In this document: positions 62,964 through 64,000 of the stretch, in pieces
Layout of the letters: every line of letters begins with the position of its first letter
How positions within the stretch are numbered: position 1 is the first letter of the stretch
Assembly (NCBI RefSeq): GCF_030409755.1
Contig: NZ_JAUFQE010000002.1
Coordinates: forward strand, 434,001 to 498,000
Length of the DNA stretch: 64,000 nucleotides
Origin: Vibrio lentus
GTDB lineage: Bacteria; Pseudomonadota; Gammaproteobacteria; Enterobacterales; Vibrionaceae
Reading direction: 5' to 3'
Notes under the pieces: model-generated
The model's database searches: none
The model's input: the letters and a program-made list of their open reading frames with translations, nothing else
Told to the model about the DNA's origin: nothing
Program-made: the position numbers and the translations under genes

Positions 62964-64000
62964 ATGTCTGTCATCCAAAATAAAAAATTCCACTTAATGA
63001 CCATTGGTCTTGCTGCCGCCCTAATGGGAATTGGGCAAAACGGCTTACTCGTTTCTCTGCCTTTTCTTGTGGAACAGTCTGCATTCAGCTTGCCTACGTG
63101 GTCGATTCTTATCGCAATAGGAAGCATATTATTTTTGCCGTCTGCGCCTTTTTGGGGAAGACAGAGCGATAAACATGGTCCGAAAAAAGTCGTCATTCAG
63201 GCATTGGTAGGCATGGCTGTCAGCTTTGCTTTTTTGTGTTTTTTTGCGATGAACAGTGACCAAGAAAAGGCGCTAGTGTTTTGTTTAAGCGGGCTAGTGG
63301 TGGCGCGAATTATTTATGGTTGTACGGTGTCTGGAATGGTGCCCGCGAGTCAACATTGGGCGATATTGTTGTGTGGTGAGAGAAACCGTTTACAGGCTAT
63401 TACTTCGGTGAGTATTGGCTTAAGTGCTGGTCGATTGATTGGCCCGATTCTATCCATTCTTGCGTTAAAGTTTTCACCTTATGCGCCTCTGATTATCATG
63501 GTTTTATTACCATGTTTGGCGTTAATCGCAGCGATGTTATTGCCAGCACCAGAAATGAATACAGAACAAGCGAGTAGCAAGATTCCATCGCCTTGGCTGC
63601 CGAGTAGGGCACTATTGCCTTTTTTATCGAGTGGATTGTTGCTGTGTGCGGCAGTCGCGTTGTTGCAATACAGTTTCTCTCCATTGATTTATTCGATCAC
63701 CCATTGGGCAACTGATCAATTAAGTGACGCGATTGGCATTCTGTTAACTATCGGCGCCGCGTTTACTTTCGCTACTCAACTCTTGGTTATCAAAAAGGAC
63801 AAACTGACGCCGATTTTTATGTACCGTTGTGGCGCTTATGCTTTGGTTGTCGGCTTTGTGATGTTCTTGATTCCTAGTATGTGGGCGTTTGGGGTGGCGA
63901 TGGTAGTGACGGCGATTGGCGCAGCGCTGCTTGTTCCTGCTTACACGTTGTTTGCCACTGAAAAGCAAAGTGGCGCACCGGGTGCTGCCGCAGGGTATAT
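62964..64000 (+). CDS. MFS transporter, cut by the window edge, possible siderophore exporter
   Basis: The first 345 residues of a major facilitator. It starts MSVIQNKKFHLMTIG, has about ten membrane helices and the loop motif FWGRQSDKHGPKKVV (GxxxDxxGxx pattern) after helix 2. It shares a Fur-like promoter region with fhuCDB on the opposite strand, as siderophore exporters do, so export of the endogenous siderophore is a reasonable inference. The ribosome site is weak. Biosynthesis genes could lie beyond the right edge. Confidence 0.8.
   Translation, partial: MSVIQNKKFHLMTIGLAAALMGIGQNGLLVSLPFLVEQSAFSLPTWSILIAIGSILFLPSAPFWGRQSDKHGPKKVVIQALVGMAVSFAFLCFFAMNSDQEKALVFCLSGLVVARIIYGCTVSGMVPASQHWAILLCGERNRLQAITSVSIGLSAGRLIGPILSILALKFSPYAPLIIMVLLPCLALIAAMLLPAPEMNTEQASSKIPSPWLPSRALLPFLSSGLLLCAAVALLQYSFSPLIYSITHWATDQLSDAIGILLTIGAAFTFATQLLVIKKDKLTPIFMYRCGAYALVVGFVMFLIPSMWAFGVAMVVTAIGAALLVPAYTLFATEKQSGAPGAAAGY

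Overview
The window looks like a piece of a marine Vibrio genome, most like the Splendidus clade. The reasons are the moderate GC content, the Vibrio-type DUF2860 and OprB-like outer membrane proteins, the IutA/FhuCDB-type siderophore uptake genes, and frequent stem-loops built on TTGGTAT/ATACCAA. The many small metabolic units, each beside its own regulator, suggest the accessory-rich second chromosome; that is inference. I see no rRNA, tRNA, CRISPR array, insertion sequence or phage. Both edges cut genes: an ABC1/AarF kinase on the left and an MFS transporter on the right.

Layout. 0-3.1 kb: ABC1 kinase, a 31-residue membrane peptide, a DCC-family protein, a DUF1439 lipoprotein and an exported histidine phosphatase. 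3.1-10.6 kb: an apparent LysR-controlled unit with an OprB-like porin, a second outer membrane protein, a LysR regulator, a small exported protein, an exported N-acyl-D-amino-acid-deacylase-like amidohydrolase, and a protein with two CDGSH motifs fused to a glutamate-synthase FMN domain. Three copies of one 21-bp inverted repeat (TTGTCTGA-N5-TNNNACAA) lie upstream of these transcription units. 10.6-14.8 kb: an arylamine N-acetyltransferase/FMN reductase operon behind a textbook SoxR operator, an enoyl-CoA hydratase/LysR divergent pair, and a soxR gene broken by an in-frame TGA. 14.8-19 kb: ChbG-like deacetylase and GH4 glycosidase (chitooligosaccharide/beta-glucoside use), a DsdC/GcvA-like LysR, a VOC protein and a globin-like protein.

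19-31.7 kb: an outer membrane protein, a DUF4345/sulfatase operon, a LacI regulator, a porin, an MFS plus double SnoaL-like operon divergent from an SSS symporter and L-serine dehydratase, then an Lrp/LysE pair. LacI-type palindromes sit in front of lacI and between the MFS and SSS genes, together with a CRP-like site. 31.7-36.6 kb: ahpCF peroxide defence, a VOC dioxygenase-like protein behind a long inverted repeat, and a NapH-type ferredoxin membrane protein. 36.7-43 kb: a LysR relic, an AraC regulator, a DUF2860 protein, a Tat-exported amidase, an RlpA-like lipoprotein and an exported family II pyrophosphatase.

43-50 kb: a two-gene unit (a charged 113-residue protein and a DUF4041/GIY-YIG nuclease-like protein) that resembles an accessory or defence module; then a GNAT, a TetR with its operator, a lipase-like lipoprotein, a pentapeptide-repeat protein and an ArsR/permease metal-efflux operon. 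50-55 kb: an amidohydrolase, a CAP-domain lipoprotein, a membrane protein and a secreted protein behind a CRP-like site. 55-64 kb: ferric hydroxamate (probably aerobactin) uptake, with iutA, a tandem-winged-helix GntR regulator, fhuBDC and a divergent MFS transporter, with Fur-like boxes before iutA and in the fhuC/MFS intergenic region.
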